DNA of 32,741 nt, taken from Streptomyces sp. SID3343 (GTDB taxonomy: Bacteria > Actinomycetota > Actinomycetes > Streptomycetales > Streptomycetaceae). The notes beneath the pieces are model-generated. The model did not search any database. It was not told the origin of the DNA and saw only the letters and a list, made by a program, of their open reading frames with translations. Below, piece after piece: positions 32,434 through 32,741 of this stretch; the first letter of the stretch is position 1, and each line of letters starts with the position of its first letter. The position numbers and the translations under genes were made by a program. Location of the stretch: NCBI RefSeq assembly GCF_009865215.1, contig NZ_WWJX01000948.1, positions 1 to 32,741 of the forward strand. The letters run 5' to 3'.

Positions 32434-32741
32434 GTCCGCTCCCGGGGATCGGGGTGGTTCGGGGCCGCGAGAGCGTGACCTCGCGCGGGTGTCGGCGATC
32501 CGTCCAGACCGCCGTAGCAGGCCAGCGTGCCGCTCGCGCGAACGACCGTGCCCACGAGCGGCACCCGTTCGAGACGGTCTGCTCCGATCAGCAGGACGCT
32601 GGGCGCCGCGCCGGCGAGGCGGTGACCGGTCACCAGCCGAAAGCACACCGGGACCGCGCGCAGCGCGAGCGTGAACGCGCCGCGATAGGGCTGCGCGAGC
32701 GCGGCGACGGTGCCGACGACGTGCACGCGCGCGGCTTCGGC
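32412..32741 (-). CDS. 3' part of a small gene resembling the helical domain of fatty-alcohol oxidase GMC enzymes (partial)
   Basis: The frame stays open to the window edge, so only the last 109 residues are visible. They read PYRGAFTLALRAVPVCFRLV, ..., ADRLERVPLVGTVVRASGTL, ..., LACYGGLDGSP. This order (aromatic-rich helix, ERxPL, helix, L-x-YG) resembles the small helical domain that precedes the flavin domain in fatty-alcohol-oxidase-type GMC enzymes, also related to gluconate dehydrogenase subunit 3. Here it is a separate gene overlapping the GMC 2 start by 22 bp. The resemblance is from memory and moderate. Confidence 0.45.
   Translation of the reverse strand, partial: AEAARVHVVGTVAALAQPYRGAFTLALRAVPVCFRLVTGHRLAGAAPSVLLIGADRLERVPLVGTVVRASGTLACYGGLDGSPTPARGHALAAPNHPDPRERTWIDAAR

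Overview
The window is chromosomal DNA of a very high-GC actinomycete, most like Streptomycetaceae. The evidence is codon use with G/C at nearly every third position, frequent GTG starts behind AGGAG-type ribosome sites, two different clpP genes beside clpX and tig, and the order ndk - DUF4233 - folC - valS ... clpX - clpP2 - clpP1 - tig - tRNA-Pro/tRNA-Gly, which I recall as conserved in Streptomyces. I cannot name a species. No phage, transposase or CRISPR array is visible.

Left part (1-11.5 kb) is housekeeping. On the minus strand: valS, then folC, a small DUF4233 membrane protein and ndk, ending in a hairpin and a 23-bp tandem repeat at the window edge. A plus-strand gene for a membrane-anchored protein (5.5-6.3 kb) converges with clpX. 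clpP1-clpP2 and clpX (the Clp protease) are separated by a hairpin, and trigger factor (tig) lies upstream, closed by a perfect 16-bp hairpin with a TTCG loop. Two tRNA genes with encoded CCA ends follow.

Middle part (11.5-22.5 kb) is more variable. It holds a small unknown ORF, the remnant of a luciferase-like monooxygenase gene, an ADP-ribosylglycohydrolase, two tandem paralogous lipoproteins convergent with a LacI-type regulator, repeats and a G-rich hairpin upstream of that regulator, a secreted 5'-nucleotidase with a possible PHO box, a divergent PP2C-like phosphatase, a glutathione peroxidase, an NAD-dependent epimerase with an unusual upstream repeat cluster, and a roadblock/LC7 protein with a possible disordered extension.

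Right part (22.6-32.7 kb) is metabolic. It holds a class II aldolase/adducin protein, an RDD membrane protein, a complete cobalt ECF transporter operon cbiMNQO behind a cobalamin riboswitch, a pyridoxamine-oxidase-like flavin protein and a ROK sugar kinase. It ends with a minus-strand cluster of two different GMC flavin oxidoreductases and the 3' end of a small upstream gene that resembles the helical domain of fatty-alcohol-oxidase-type GMC enzymes.

The best leads for something undescribed are the split GMC cluster (one enzyme has Ser where the family has Asn/His), the paired lipoproteins, the helically phased GTTCGAC repeats with a palindrome before the epimerase, the roadblock extension, and the candidate PHO box before the nucleotidase.
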